Counted from the first letter of the stretch, positions 1 through 6,026 are shown. The stretch: DNA of 6,026 nucleotides from Candidatus Auribacterota bacterium (GCA_016933315.1 JAFGBE010000028.1:1-6026), one strand, 5' to 3'. The notes: generated from the sequence alone by a model not told the origin. Program-made: numbers and translations.

Positions 1-998
1 ACACCTCGTTTATCACACTGATACTGCCCGCTGTGTTTATTTTGATGTTTTTCGCGCCAAGCAGGGGAAAGGCCAGGACTCTTTTCATTTTTACGCTGGC
101 GGTTATGATAGCTTTTTCCCCGTGGCTGCTGAAAAATACGGTTACGGCTAAAAACCCTTTTTATCCGATGTTCCAGAATTTATTCAACACCGCAGAGTGT
201 ACGCCGGAGATCAGCAAACGGTTCGCTGTTTCGCATTACGGTTCCGTAAAGGCCGCAGCCGCCAACATAAAGGCTCTAACCGATTTTTCCGTAAATGATT
301 ATTTCGGGACGCCGTTGCTGCTGCTGTTCCCCTTGTTCTGCCTTTTCTCCCTGCGGAGAAGCCCTGCGAGAATCGGGATAATATGGACAGCCGCGGCCCT
401 CCTGTTATGGGCTGTCCTCAGCAAGGGATATATCAGGTTCCTGATTCCTGTTATGCCGATTCTCTGTATATCCGGGATTCTGGGACTTTCCGAGTTGCCT
501 ATGGGCCGGGCCTGTAAAAAGATCGCAGGCGCGGTTATCACATGCGCGCTATTCCTGAATCTTTTAAGCTGCGCGATGCTGTTTATAGAAGGTGGATACC
601 TGAAAGTATTTCTTTCTCCTGCGGACAGGGACCTTTTCCTGAAGCGGGCCAACAACCATTATGCCGCGATAATGTATTTGAATGGCCGCATCGGCGAAAA
701 CACGAAAGTCCTCTTCCTGGGGGAGGCGCGGACTTATTATTCTGAATTTATCCCGCTGTACAATACCGTATTCAACCGCAGTATACTGCTTGACGCGGGG
801 GATGATATTTTTAAAAAGCAGTATTATACTGATAATGATATAGGCTACGTATTGGTAAACCTTCCCGAGTTGGACAGGATAAAAAAAACATATGATTATT
901 CCCCGGTAGATGATATAGATAAATATTTGCGCTGGCTGGGGGAAAACTTCGAGCGGTTTTACGCAGACAGCTCGGGAATAATAATATACAGGATATGA
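1..998 (+). CDS. GT-C type membrane glycosyltransferase (ArnT/GT39-like), C-terminal part, 5' truncated
   Basis: The frame is open from base 3 to the TGA at 996-998 (331 visible residues) and has no stop before the window edge, so the start lies upstream. The GTG at 33 is an internal valine in a hydrophobic helix. Visible are several hydrophobic segments, a Pro-Trp followed by an N-P-F-Y-P-M-F loop (153-173), and an R-F-L-I-P-V-M-P helix start (about 435-458). These are typical of polyprenyl-phosphate-sugar dependent GT-C enzymes of the ArnT/PMT/GT39 kind. After the last helix there is a soluble tail of about 130 residues with G-E-A-R-T-Y-Y (720-740). Such enzymes transfer a sugar from a polyprenyl phosphate donor on the outer face of the inner membrane. 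The catalytic acidic residues of this fold lie in the first loop, which is outside the window, so activity and substrate cannot be judged. It sits 4 bases before a GT4 gene, fitting a glycan operon. Family call is good, substrate unknown. Confidence 0.72.
   Translation, partial: TSFITLILPAVFILMFFAPSRGKARTLFIFTLAVMIAFSPWLLKNTVTAKNPFYPMFQNLFNTAECTPEISKRFAVSHYGSVKAAAANIKALTDFSVNDYFGTPLLLLFPLFCLFSLRRSPARIGIIWTAAALLLWAVLSKGYIRFLIPVMPILCISGILGLSELPMGRACKKIAGAVITCALFLNLLSCAMLFIEGGYLKVFLSPADRDLFLKRANNHYAAIMYLNGRIGENTKVLFLGEARTYYSEFIPLYNTVFNRSILLDAGDDIFKKQYYTDNDIGYVLVNLPELDRIKKTYDYSPVDDIDKYLRWLGENFERFYADSSGIIIYRI
990..993 (+). promoter_or_regulatory. Ribosome binding site (AGGA) supporting the TTG start at 1003
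   Basis: AGGA at 990-993 lies inside the last codons of the upstream gene and 9 bases before the TTG at 1003, a workable spacing. It is only 1 base from the ATG at 995, which in any case runs into a stop after three codons (TGA at 1004-1006). The site therefore favours TTG as the true start of the GT4 gene. Confidence 0.5.
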
Positions 999-1002
999 AA
1001 AT

Positions 1003-2157
1003 TTGAAAATCGCGCATATTATTACGAGGATGATAGTCGGCGGGGCACAGGAGAACACCATTTTTACCGTCGAGGGGATGATAGACAGGGGGCATGAAGT
1101 TACGCTTGTGACAGGTCCTTCCCCCGGGCCTGAGGGAAGCCTCCTGCGGCGCATTAAAGGCAGCAGGGCCGAAATCATCGAAATAAAGGAAATGCAGCGG
1201 GAACTCAACCCCCTGAAGGATACGGCCGCTTTTTTAAAAATACTGAAACTGTTAAAACGCAACCGCTATGATATAGTGCATACCCACAGTTCGAAAGCCG
1301 GAATCATCGGGCGGCTTGCCGCGAAAAAAGCGGGGATAAGGACCGTAATACACACCATACACGGGCTGCCTTACCACAAATACCAGTCCTTAGCGCTGAA
1401 CCGCTTCTATAAAATATGCGAGAAATCCGTTGCCGGGCTGACCGACAAATACATCGCTGTTTCCGAAGCGATGAAACAGCAGTCCTTAGCGGCGGGCGTA
1501 TCAAGGGAAGATAAATACCGGATTATCAGAAGCGGTTTCGACCTCACAAGATATTTAAAACCGCTGAGGGCGTCAGCGGAGATAAGAAGAAGCCTGAATA
1601 TCCCCCCGGACGCTGTCCTCATCTGCAAGATCGCAAGGCTGTTCCATCTGAAAGGGCACGAGTATATATTGGAATCTTTTTCGCGCCTTGCTCCCGGCGC
1701 AAAGAATATATACCTGCTGCTGGTAGGGGACGGCATACTGAGAAACGAACTGGAAAGAAAAGCGGAACAGCTCGGGATAAAAGAAAACACGGTTTTTGCC
1801 GGGCTTATAGACCCGGAAGAGATCCCCGATTATATCAATGCGGCGGATATGCTGGTCCACACTTCGCTGAGGGAAGGGCTCGCGAAAGCTATTCCCCAGG
1901 CCTATGCCTGCTCGAAACCCGTCGTATCGTTTGATATTGACGGAGCCGGGGAACTCGTAAAAAACGATTTAACAGGTTATCTTGTGCCTCCGAAGGATAC
2001 CGCCCTTCTGGCGGAAGCGATTGATAAGCTTGTAGAAAACAGCGACTTAAGATATCATATGGGACAGAAAGGGAAGTCCCTTATTCTTCCTTACTACGAT
2101 AAAAATTATATGGTCGATGAAATAGAGAAGCTGTATATGAAGGAATGCGCTTTATGA
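1003..2157 (+). CDS. Glycosyltransferase family 4 (GT-B fold), surface glycan synthesis
   Basis: A 384-residue retaining GT-B glycosyltransferase, expected to move a sugar from a nucleotide donor onto a lipid-linked glycan at the cytosolic face of the membrane. The N-terminal domain has I-T-R-M-I-V-G-G-A-Q (residues 7-16), H-T-H-S-S-K-A-G (93-100) and H-T-I-H-G (117-121), all usual in this GT4 group. The C-terminal donor domain has A-R-L-F-H-L-K-G (211-218, with Arg212 and Lys217 placed to bind the donor phosphates), V-G-D-G (241-244) and the E-x7-E site at 291-299, where the second Glu is replaced by Gln299. Length is normal for the family. The start is TTG: the protein then begins M-K-I-A-H-I-I, right at the first beta strand where family members begin, and AGGA stands 9 bases upstream. 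It follows the GT-C gene by 4 bases and overlaps the next gene by 4. No signal peptide. The sugar specificity cannot be read from the sequence. Confidence 0.9.
   Translation: MKIAHIITRMIVGGAQENTIFTVEGMIDRGHEVTLVTGPSPGPEGSLLRRIKGSRAEIIEIKEMQRELNPLKDTAAFLKILKLLKRNRYDIVHTHSSKAGIIGRLAAKKAGIRTVIHTIHGLPYHKYQSLALNRFYKICEKSVAGLTDKYIAVSEAMKQQSLAAGVSREDKYRIIRSGFDLTRYLKPLRASAEIRRSLNIPPDAVLICKIARLFHLKGHEYILESFSRLAPGAKNIYLLLVGDGILRNELERKAEQLGIKENTVFAGLIDPEEIPDYINAADMLVHTSLREGLAKAIPQAYACSKPVVSFDIDGAGELVKNDLTGYLVPPKDTALLAEAIDKLVENSDLRYHMGQKGKSLILPYYDKNYMVDEIEKLYMKECAL
2140..2144 (+). promoter_or_regulatory. Ribosome binding site (AAGGA) deciding the start at 2154
   Basis: AAGGA at 2140-2144 lies 9 bases before the ATG at 2154 and 12 before the ATG at 2157, but directly abuts the in-frame ATG at 2145. 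It thus favours 2154 (or 2157) over the longer reading from 2145. Confidence 0.55.
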
Positions 2158-3260
2158 TGCCGCTTAAGGAAATGATATTGCTGGCTTTTGTATCGGCGCT
2201 GTCTTCGGCGGCCCTGACAATCCTGTGCAAAAAAGCGGCGTTGAAAACAGGGTTCATCGACGTCCCGTCATCACGGAAAATACATACGCAGAAAGTGCCT
2301 TTGCTCGGCGGGCTCTCGATATTTTTGAATATCTTCCTGATAACGGCGCTGGCAATCATATTCATAGCGCTTAACGCCAGGTACGGCTTTGTTGAAAGCC
2401 TGAATACTTATTTCCTGCCGAATTACAGCGGTATGGTAGCCAAACTGCCGCAGCTTTCGGCCATCTTTTTAGGCGGGGCGCTGATAGTGCTGGCCGGCTT
2501 ATATGACGACAAATATGATTTGAAACCGGCGATGAAGATCATACTGCAGCTCGCGGCGGCCACTGTCCCTATCGTAAGCGGCATAAAGATAAGCCTGTTT
2601 TTAGGGAATAACGCCATGTCAATCCTTTTCACGTACGTATGGTTCTTTTTGATTATAAACGCGTTTAACCTCCTGGATAACGCCGACGGCCTGTCGGCAG
2701 GCGTCGCTTTGATAGCCACCGTTGTTTTCGGCGTCATATCGCTGACGTCAAAGGAACTTTTCATTTCTTCAATGTTGTTTATCCTCGCCGGCACACTGAT
2801 GGGCTTTCTCTTTTTTAATTTTCACAAAGCTACTATTTTCATGGGGGATGCGGGCAGTATGTTCTTAGGTTACATACTCGCGGTGTTTACCACGCTGGGG
2901 ACCTACTATACTTCCGAGAGCAGGACATTATTCCCTATCCTGATGCCGATTGTCGTCCTCGCGGTCCCGTTGTATGATACTTTTTCCGTCATTATCGTAA
3001 GGCTGTACAAGGGCGTTTCCATCTTTGCCGCGGATAAAAATCATTTTTCGCACAGGCTGATGCGCCTCGGGTTCTCTTATAAGGCGGCGATAATCTTTAT
3101 TTATATAATCTGCCTGTGCACCGGCATCGCGGCGATAATACTTCCCGAAATAGACAGACTTTTCTCGTCGCTGTTGATTTTGCTGCAGGTTTTTTTAATC
3201 CTTTTTATAATCGGCATACTTGAATATTACGGGGCGCATAATGGAAGAAAAAAGGATTAA
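2154..3260 (+). CDS. WecA/MraY-family undecaprenyl-phosphate sugar-1-phosphate transferase
   Basis: A 368-residue polytopic enzyme of the polyprenyl-phosphate N-acetylhexosamine-1-phosphate transferase (PNPT) family. It would transfer a sugar-1-phosphate, probably GlcNAc-1-phosphate, from a UDP-sugar to undecaprenyl phosphate, the first step of lipid-linked glycan assembly. Counting from 2154, the family motifs appear in order: S-S-R-K-I-H-T after the first helix (39-45), the Mg-binding Y-D-D (117-119), N-L-L-D-N-A-D-G-L (172-180, Asp175 and Asp178), M-G-D-A-G-S (230-235) and the H-F-S-H-R-L loop (297-302). About ten hydrophobic segments and the overall length match WecA-type enzymes. The motif set suits WecA/TagO-like enzymes better than peptidoglycan MraY, and the glycan neighbours agree. 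Three in-frame ATGs (2145, 2154, 2157) compete. I chose 2154 because AAGGA lies 9 bases upstream and its ATGA overlaps the preceding stop, a common coupling arrangement. The exact sugar is inferred only. Confidence 0.92.
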   Translation: MMPLKEMILLAFVSALSSAALTILCKKAALKTGFIDVPSSRKIHTQKVPLLGGLSIFLNIFLITALAIIFIALNARYGFVESLNTYFLPNYSGMVAKLPQLSAIFLGGALIVLAGLYDDKYDLKPAMKIILQLAAATVPIVSGIKISLFLGNNAMSILFTYVWFFLIINAFNLLDNADGLSAGVALIATVVFGVISLTSKELFISSMLFILAGTLMGFLFFNFHKATIFMGDAGSMFLGYILAVFTTLGTYYTSESRTLFPILMPIVVLAVPLYDTFSVIIVRLYKGVSIFAADKNHFSHRLMRLGFSYKAAIIFIYIICLCTGIAAIILPEIDRLFSSLLILLQVFLILFIIGILEYYGAHNGRKKD

Positions 3261-5226
3261 ACTGCTTTCCTGGATGGTAAGGCCCGCCAGGGTCCTGGAT
3301 TTGGCCATCATATCCGCCATGTCCCTGGTGGTTTTCGCAAGGCCCTTTTTCAGCGGCATAGTGTTTCCAAGGTCTAATTATGTTTTCCTGGTCCTGTGGT
3401 TCCTGCTGTTAATAATGATATACGCCAGGAATATAATAGAGAAAGAGGCCTTTGTAATGGATATCATCGCCTGCCTGCTGCTGGCGTTTTTTCTTGTCTC
3501 CCTGCTGTCCAGCCGGCTTTCATCTGTTCCGTGGAGGGGAAGGAACCTGCTTGTCAACCAGATCACATGGATAGTCGTATATATTTCGGTTTTCAACTAT
3601 TTCAAAAAAAGAGAATCATATAACTTTATCATTTATGTCATGGCCGCGTCGGTTATACTTATTTCGCTTTACGGGTTGTACCAGTATTTCTACGGCCTTC
3701 AGGAAACAAGGGACTGGGTGGAGAAAACAGGGCTGGCTAAGCATCTCTCGAGCAGCCTGCTCGGAAGGCTCTCCCGCAACAGGGTCTTCTCCCTGTTTGT
3801 GTATCCCAACGCGCTGGCGGGTTTTCTCGTGCTCACTTTTCCTGTGGTGCTCTCGGTATTCATAAAAACCATAAAAGAGAGGGATTACAGGAAATACGGC
3901 AACATTATCATAGCCGCTTCCGTGTGTTCGCTGTTATTTTCGCTGTATATGTTCAAGCCCATGCTGTTCTTCCCGGCCCTTGCGGGAATCATCATTTCGC
4001 CCCTTACAGTGGTCGTAGCATTATACCTTACATTTTCAAAAGGCGGGCTCCTGGCATTTCTTATAATGTCTGTGTTCTACCTGCTGTTTGCCTTCTTCCG
4101 TTCCAGAAGCAGGATGCGCTCGCTCGCGCTGGCAATGATAACCGTTATCATCGTCATACTGGTATCGTCCGCTCTGCTGTTCCAGAAATATAAGGGCGAT
4201 TTCTTCAGTTCGCCCCGGGCATCGGCCAAAGTCAGGTTCGATTACTGGAAAGCCGGGATTGAGATGGTGAAGGAAAAACCGCTGCTGGGCGTGGGAAGCG
4301 GCGCTTTCGGGGCTTTTTATCCGAAATACAAGCTTCCGGAAGCCCAGGAAACTCAGATGGCCCATAATGATTATGTTCAGTTTCTCGCCGAGACAGGCAT
4401 AACCGGGTTCTTTTTCTACATTTCCGCCATAGTCATAATCATCTTCAATATGGCGAAAAACTGTATGCGCATGGACCTGGGCAAAAGCGATAATTACCTT
4501 ATGCTTGGGATATTCATGGGCGTTGCGGGGCTGTTGATAGACAGCGCATGGGAGTTTGTCTTGTATATCCCCGGAATAAGCTCCGCTCTTTTTTTTCTGT
4601 CGGCTGTTTTCATTTCGAGAAACAATATTGCCCGGCCGGCATTAAACCTGGCGAAAAACAGGGCTGTCATCGCCCTGTCTCTGGCGGTAATACTGGCCGC
4701 GTTCATATTTTCATACTCTTATTCGAAATCGATAGTGGATTCCGCCGATCTGCTCGAGCAGTCCAGCAGGGCTTTCCAGGAAAAACAGGAAGCCTCCGCG
4801 CTGGACTTTATCAACAGGGCCATAATATCCGACCCGGAAAACGCCCAGCTGAGGGAATACCGCGGTTCTCTTTACGAATATATGGGGTATTACGAAAAAG
4901 CGCTCGCTGACTTCAGGGATGCTTCCAGGCTTGAACCCACGACGGGGTATTATCATTTTAAAATAGCGACCGCCGTAAAAGACCTGTATTTGAGCAGCGG
5001 CCGCAAACTGCCCGCCGATGAAATAGAACTTGAGCTGCGCCGGGCGATTTCCTGCTATCCGACAAAAGCGTTTTATTATCTTCAGTTGGGGCTTTTTTAT
5101 GATAAAATAAAAAATTACGGCGAGGCTATGGCGAACCTGGAAAAAGCGGCGGCGCTGGAACCTGAAATGCAGGGATTGGACGAATTAATTTTTCAGGTGC
5201 AGAAAAAAATAACGCTGGGGAGATAA
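3241..5226 (+). CDS. O-antigen ligase (Wzy_C/WaaL) family protein with C-terminal TPR domain
   Basis: A 661-residue protein with about a dozen hydrophobic segments up to residue 493, then a soluble domain. Wzy_C features are an R-V-F-S-type motif with Y-P-N-A-L-A-G (about 181-198), T-F-S-K-G-G (264-269, Lys where Arg is more usual), and a large loop holding Arg332, V-G-S-G-A-F (351-356) and H-N-D-Y-V-Q-F-L-A-E-T-G (375-386). An Arg and a His in this loop are essential in WaaL-type ligases. These enzymes move or polymerise an undecaprenyl-diphosphate-linked glycan at the outer face of the inner membrane. After the last helix come TPR units at 501-534, 535-568 and 610-643, each with Ala at position 20, Ala at 27 and Pro at 32, plus a looser unit at 569-609. 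ATG 3241 is preferred over TTG 3220 because no Shine-Dalgarno precedes the TTG, while a weak GGGG (3231-3234) precedes the ATG. The gene starts inside the previous one. Lipid A-core ligase, polymerase and PglL-like protein glycosyltransferase all remain possible. Confidence 0.87.
   Translation: MEEKRIKLLSWMVRPARVLDLAIISAMSLVVFARPFFSGIVFPRSNYVFLVLWFLLLIMIYARNIIEKEAFVMDIIACLLLAFFLVSLLSSRLSSVPWRGRNLLVNQITWIVVYISVFNYFKKRESYNFIIYVMAASVILISLYGLYQYFYGLQETRDWVEKTGLAKHLSSSLLGRLSRNRVFSLFVYPNALAGFLVLTFPVVLSVFIKTIKERDYRKYGNIIIAASVCSLLFSLYMFKPMLFFPALAGIIISPLTVVVALYLTFSKGGLLAFLIMSVFYLLFAFFRSRSRMRSLALAMITVIIVILVSSALLFQKYKGDFFSSPRASAKVRFDYWKAGIEMVKEKPLLGVGSGAFGAFYPKYKLPEAQETQMAHNDYVQFLAETGITGFFFYISAIVIIIFNMAKNCMRMDLGKSDNYLMLGIFMGVAGLLIDSAWEFVLYIPGISSALFFLSAVFISRNNIARPALNLAKNRAVIALSLAVILAAFIFSYSYSKSIVDSADLLEQSSRAFQEKQEASALDFINRAIISDPENAQLREYRGSLYEYMGYYEKALADFRDASRLEPTTGYYHFKIATAVKDLYLSSGRKLPADEIELELRRAISCYPTKAFYYLQLGLFYDKIKNYGEAMANLEKAAALEPEMQGLDELIFQVQKKITLGR
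5217..5222 (+). promoter_or_regulatory. Strong ribosome binding site (GGGGAG) for aroQ
   Basis: GGGGAG at 5217-5222 lies 6 bases before the aroQ ATG at 5229 and inside the last codons of the ligase gene. It is the best-placed Shine-Dalgarno in the window, so aroQ can be initiated independently as well as by coupling. Confidence 0.6.
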
Positions 5227-5228
5227 AA

Positions 5229-5666
5229 ATGAAAATTCTCGTTATTAACGGGCCTAACCTGAACCTGTTGGGAAAGCGCGAAAAAGACATTTACGGCAGC
5301 AAGACGCTGGAAAATATAAACAAACAGATGACGCGCGTTGCCAAAGAAAAAAATGCGGAACTGGATTTTTTTCAGTCAAACCACGAGGGCGAGATAGTCG
5401 ATAAACTGGGACAGGCTGAAAAATCATATGCCGCGGTCGTCATCAATCCCGCGGCATACACGCATACGAGCGTGGCCATACGCGACGCGATAGCGTCTAT
5501 AAATATCCCTGTCATCGAAGTGCATATCTCCAACATATACCAGAGGGAAGAATTCAGGCATAAGTCCCTGATCGCGCCTGTCGCAAAGGGACAGGTGTCG
5601 GGGTTCGGGGAATACAGTTACATACTCGGGCTCCTTGCCGCGATTTATACAATCGAAAACAAATGA
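5229..5666 (+). CDS. aroQ: Type II 3-dehydroquinate dehydratase (AroQ)
   Basis: A 145-residue cytosolic enzyme of the shikimate pathway that removes water from 3-dehydroquinate to give 3-dehydroshikimate; the type II family forms dodecamers. All expected motifs are present: N-G-P-N-L-N-L-L-G (7-15), the flexible active-site loop with Arg17 and the catalytic Tyr22 in D-I-Y-G, F-F-Q-S-N-H-E-G-E (47-55), I-N-P-A-A-Y-T-H-T-S (72-81, substrate-binding Asn73 and His79), E-V-H-I-S-N (97-102, catalytic pair Glu97/His99), R-E-E-F-R-H (106-111, Arg110) and G-Q-V-S-G-F-G near the end. Length matches the family (about 140-150) and no key residue is missing, so it should be active. The start at 5229 is fixed by the conserved M-K-I-L-V-I-N-G-P-N beginning and the GGGGAG 6 bases upstream. 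It lies 2 bases after the ligase gene and overlaps the peptidase gene by 4 bases, as in many aroQ-pepP clusters. Confidence 0.97.
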   Translation: MKILVINGPNLNLLGKREKDIYGSKTLENINKQMTRVAKEKNAELDFFQSNHEGEIVDKLGQAEKSYAAVVINPAAYTHTSVAIRDAIASINIPVIEVHISNIYQREEFRHKSLIAPVAKGQVSGFGEYSYILGLLAAIYTIENK

Positions 5667-6026
5667 CCTCGTTAACCAGAGAAATCCTTGAATCGGCTTC
5701 CGCCGATGCTTTTCTTGAAACCGATCTGAAGAACATCCGGTACCTGTCGGGCTTTTGCGGCACAACAGCCGTCATCCTGGTCCTGAAACACGCGCTTGAG
5801 CCCGTCCTCATCACAGACGCGAGGTATTACGGGTCAATCCGCAATAATACCAGGGGGCTCTTCAGGGCCGTCGAATCAAACGATTTTGCCGGCTCCATAC
5901 TGCAGTTATGCGAAAGCGCGAAAGTCAAGACACTTGCCTATAACGGGGATTATCTGACAGTCAGCGGCCTCAACAGGCTGAAAAAACGCCTGGGTAAAAT
6001 ACGAATGGCCGGCAAAGAGGATATCG
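5663..6026 (+). CDS. Xaa-Pro aminopeptidase-like protein (M24B), N-terminal part, 3' truncated
   Basis: An open frame runs from the ATG at 5663 to the window end with no stop, giving 121 visible residues. It matches the N-terminal creatinase-type domain of Xaa-Pro aminopeptidases and dipeptidases (PepP/PepQ/YqhT). The signs are F-L-E-T-D-L-K-N-I-R-Y-L-S-G-F (17-31), a hydrophobic strand, then V-L-I-T-D-A-R-Y-Y (48-56), which corresponds to the usual L-I-T-D-x-R-Y motif. The enzyme would cleave the N-terminal residue before proline in peptides, using two metal ions in the cytosol. The metal-binding catalytic domain lies beyond the window, so activity cannot be checked. Its ATGA start overlaps the aroQ stop and no good Shine-Dalgarno precedes it, so translation is probably coupled to aroQ. 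The pairing of aroQ with an M24B gene, often followed by efp, is well known and supports the call. Confidence 0.86.
   Translation, partial: MTSLTREILESASADAFLETDLKNIRYLSGFCGTTAVILVLKHALEPVLITDARYYGSIRNNTRGLFRAVESNDFAGSILQLCESAKVKTLAYNGDYLTVSGLNRLKKRLGKIRMAGKEDI

Noticed and set aside
33..998. GTG at 33 as the true start of the first gene
   Set aside because: The frame remains open to the window edge and reads a hydrophobic stretch through the GTG. The family needs a long N-terminal membrane domain, so this is an internal Val codon.
995..1006. ATG at 995 as the start of the GT4 gene or of a leader peptide
   Set aside because: It encodes only three residues before TGA, and the Shine-Dalgarno is 1 base away. 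It is noted as part of the tandem repeat only.
564..1262. 232-codon open frame on the - strand spanning the junction of the first two genes
   Set aside because: It lies antisense to two well-supported genes, and its translation shows no recognisable family or motif. It is explained by codon composition on the coding strand.
4036..4365. 109-codon open frame on the - strand inside the ligase gene
   Set aside because: It is fully antisense to a conserved Wzy_C core and its product looks like no known protein family.
4548..4910. 120-codon + strand open frame in another frame of the ligase gene
   Set aside because: It is a shadow frame over the last helices and the first TPRs, with no independent Shine-Dalgarno or recognisable domain.
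5424..5814. Overlapping - strand open frames across aroQ and the peptidase start
   Set aside because: Both underlying + strand genes have clear conserved motifs, and the antisense products show none.
1..6026. CRISPR arrays, insertion sequences, tRNA or rRNA genes, riboswitches, rho-independent terminators
   Set aside because: I saw no regularly spaced repeats, transposase motifs, structured RNA signatures or hairpin plus T-run. Nearly every base is coding.

Overview
The window is a tightly packed stretch with six genes, all on the + strand, and no gene-free region longer than 4 bases. It starts inside a membrane glycosyltransferase gene and ends inside a peptidase gene. Junctions are a 4-base gap (999-1002), a 4-base overlap (2154-2157), a 20-base overlap (3241-3260), a 2-base gap (5227-5228) and a 4-base overlap (5663-5666). 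This spacing points to one transcript with translational coupling. I see no promoter or terminator inside the window.

Layout: (1) 1-998, C-terminal part of a polytopic GT-C type glycosyltransferase of the ArnT/GT39-like kind; (2) 1003-2157, cytosolic GT4 glycosyltransferase; (3) 2154-3260, WecA/MraY-family polyprenyl-phosphate sugar-1-phosphate transferase; (4) 3241-5226, O-antigen ligase (Wzy_C) family membrane protein with a C-terminal TPR domain; (5) 5229-5666, type II 3-dehydroquinate dehydratase (AroQ); (6) 5663-6026, N-terminal part of an M24B Xaa-Pro aminopeptidase-like protein, cut by the window edge.

Genes 1-4 fit a lipid-linked surface glycan pathway. The WecA-like enzyme would load the first sugar phosphate onto undecaprenyl phosphate, the GT4 enzyme would extend it on the cytosolic face, the GT-C protein would add a sugar from a polyprenyl-phosphate donor on the outer face, and the Wzy_C protein would ligate or polymerise the glycan. 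No flippase is visible here. Genes 5 and 6 belong to the widespread aroQ-pepP(-efp) housekeeping cluster, here attached directly behind the glycan genes.

Organism: the glycan set suggests a Gram-negative or other diderm bacterium. Base composition looks roughly balanced, with free use of ATA (Ile) and AGG/AGA (Arg) codons. The fusion of Wzy_C with TPRs and the style of the GT-C protein recall uncultured lineages such as Omnitrophota or Elusimicrobiota, or deltaproteobacteria. That placement is an impression and is not proven by the sequence. I found no clear sign of a wholly new system. The most notable points are a Gln-for-Glu variant in the GT4 active-site motif, a small tandem repeat at its start codon, and the ligase-TPR fusion.
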